In this document: positions 63,870-64,000 of the stretch, piece after piece
How positions within the stretch are numbered: position 1 is the stretch's first letter
Layout: each line of letters starts with the position of its first letter
Origin: Pandoraea commovens
GTDB taxonomy: Bacteria > Pseudomonadota > Gammaproteobacteria > Burkholderiales > Burkholderiaceae
Direction: 5' to 3'
NCBI RefSeq assembly: GCF_902459615.1
Contig: NZ_CABPSA010000002.1
Span: 856,872-920,871 of the forward strand
Length of the DNA stretch: 64,000 nt
The notes under the pieces: generated by a model
The model's input: the letters and a program-made list of their open reading frames with translations, nothing else
Databases searched by the model: none
What the model was told of the DNA's origin: nothing
Translations under genes and position numbers: made by a program

Positions 63870-64000
63870 CGACAGCGTGTAGTTCGCACGTCTGATCGCG
63901 TCTGAAAAAACGGCACCGGGATTTGACGTGTCCCCGGAATATCCGAACAGGTCAAAACTAGAGGTAAAGTTGCTTCTCAGCGCCCCGAATGGGGCGAGGA
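63870..64000. other. Region after the M16 pair
   Basis: No gene visible in the last 131 bp; TTTGAC and GTCAAA form a loose inverted repeat around 63922-63956. The next gene probably starts beyond the window. Confidence 0.4.

Overview
The window is a 64 kb, GC-rich, densely coded stretch of chromosome from a beta-proteobacterium of the family Burkholderiaceae; gene content and order suggest Pandoraea or a close relative (an inference from memory of the family, not from a search). Pointers are the torF-glnK-amtB operon, the ferrooxidans-type gshA followed by gshB, the manX-ptsH-ptsI set, and the run gpsA / trmL / comF / methyltransferase / DUF2244 / cox operon. I see no rRNA or tRNA genes, insertion sequences, prophage or CRISPR array.

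Layout. 1-5.4 kb: the 3' end of a nitrate/sulfonate-type ABC ATPase, then the C4-dicarboxylate transporter dctA and its two-component system dctBD. 5.5-8.6 kb: an exported beta-carbonic anhydrase, two thioredoxin-like exported proteins and a lipoprotein. 8.7-10.9 kb: comM and ubiK. 11-14 kb: torF-glnK-amtB (ammonium uptake and sensing) behind a textbook sigma-54 promoter with an upstream NtrC-type dyad. 14.5-18.6 kb: glutathione synthesis (gshA, gshB) with an uncharacterised HTH regulator between them. 18.8-21.4 kb: EIIA-HPr-EI phosphotransferase proteins. 21.5-30.8 kb: moeB-like enzyme, S41 protease, gpmA, rhodanese, grxC, secB, gpsA, macrodomain protein, trmL, comF and a BioC-like methyltransferase.

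31.0-40.6 kb is the accessory region and the most interesting part: eight same-strand genes, most overlapping by a few bases, plus a convergent LuxR-type regulator. They encode an SbnA/SbnB pair (L-2,3-diaminopropionate supply), a divergent adenylosuccinate-synthetase homologue, an AurF-like diiron N-oxygenase with all seven metal ligands, an N-acetylornithine-carbamoyltransferase-like enzyme, a zinc-ribbon threonine-synthase-like PLP enzyme, a D-amino-acid-oxidase-like flavoprotein and a flavin reductase. I read this as a biosynthetic cluster for a small N-oxygenated and/or carbamoylated diaminopropionate-derived metabolite, probably under quorum control. I cannot match the whole set to a pathway I know.

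41-51.3 kb is the aa3/caa3-type cytochrome c oxidase operon with its assembly and haem A factors (coxB, ctaD, ctaG, ctaE, SURF1, ctaA, ctaB, SCO). 51.4-54.6 kb is the cytochrome bd oxidase operon cydP-cydA-cydB-cydX on the other strand. 55-64 kb: rpoH behind a perfect CIRCE operator, an NTF2-like protein, ybiB, maiA, a LysE-family exporter, ftsY, and a pair of M16 peptidases in which the second lacks the zinc motif. Many genes are followed by clear intrinsic terminators, so operon boundaries are readable through much of the window.
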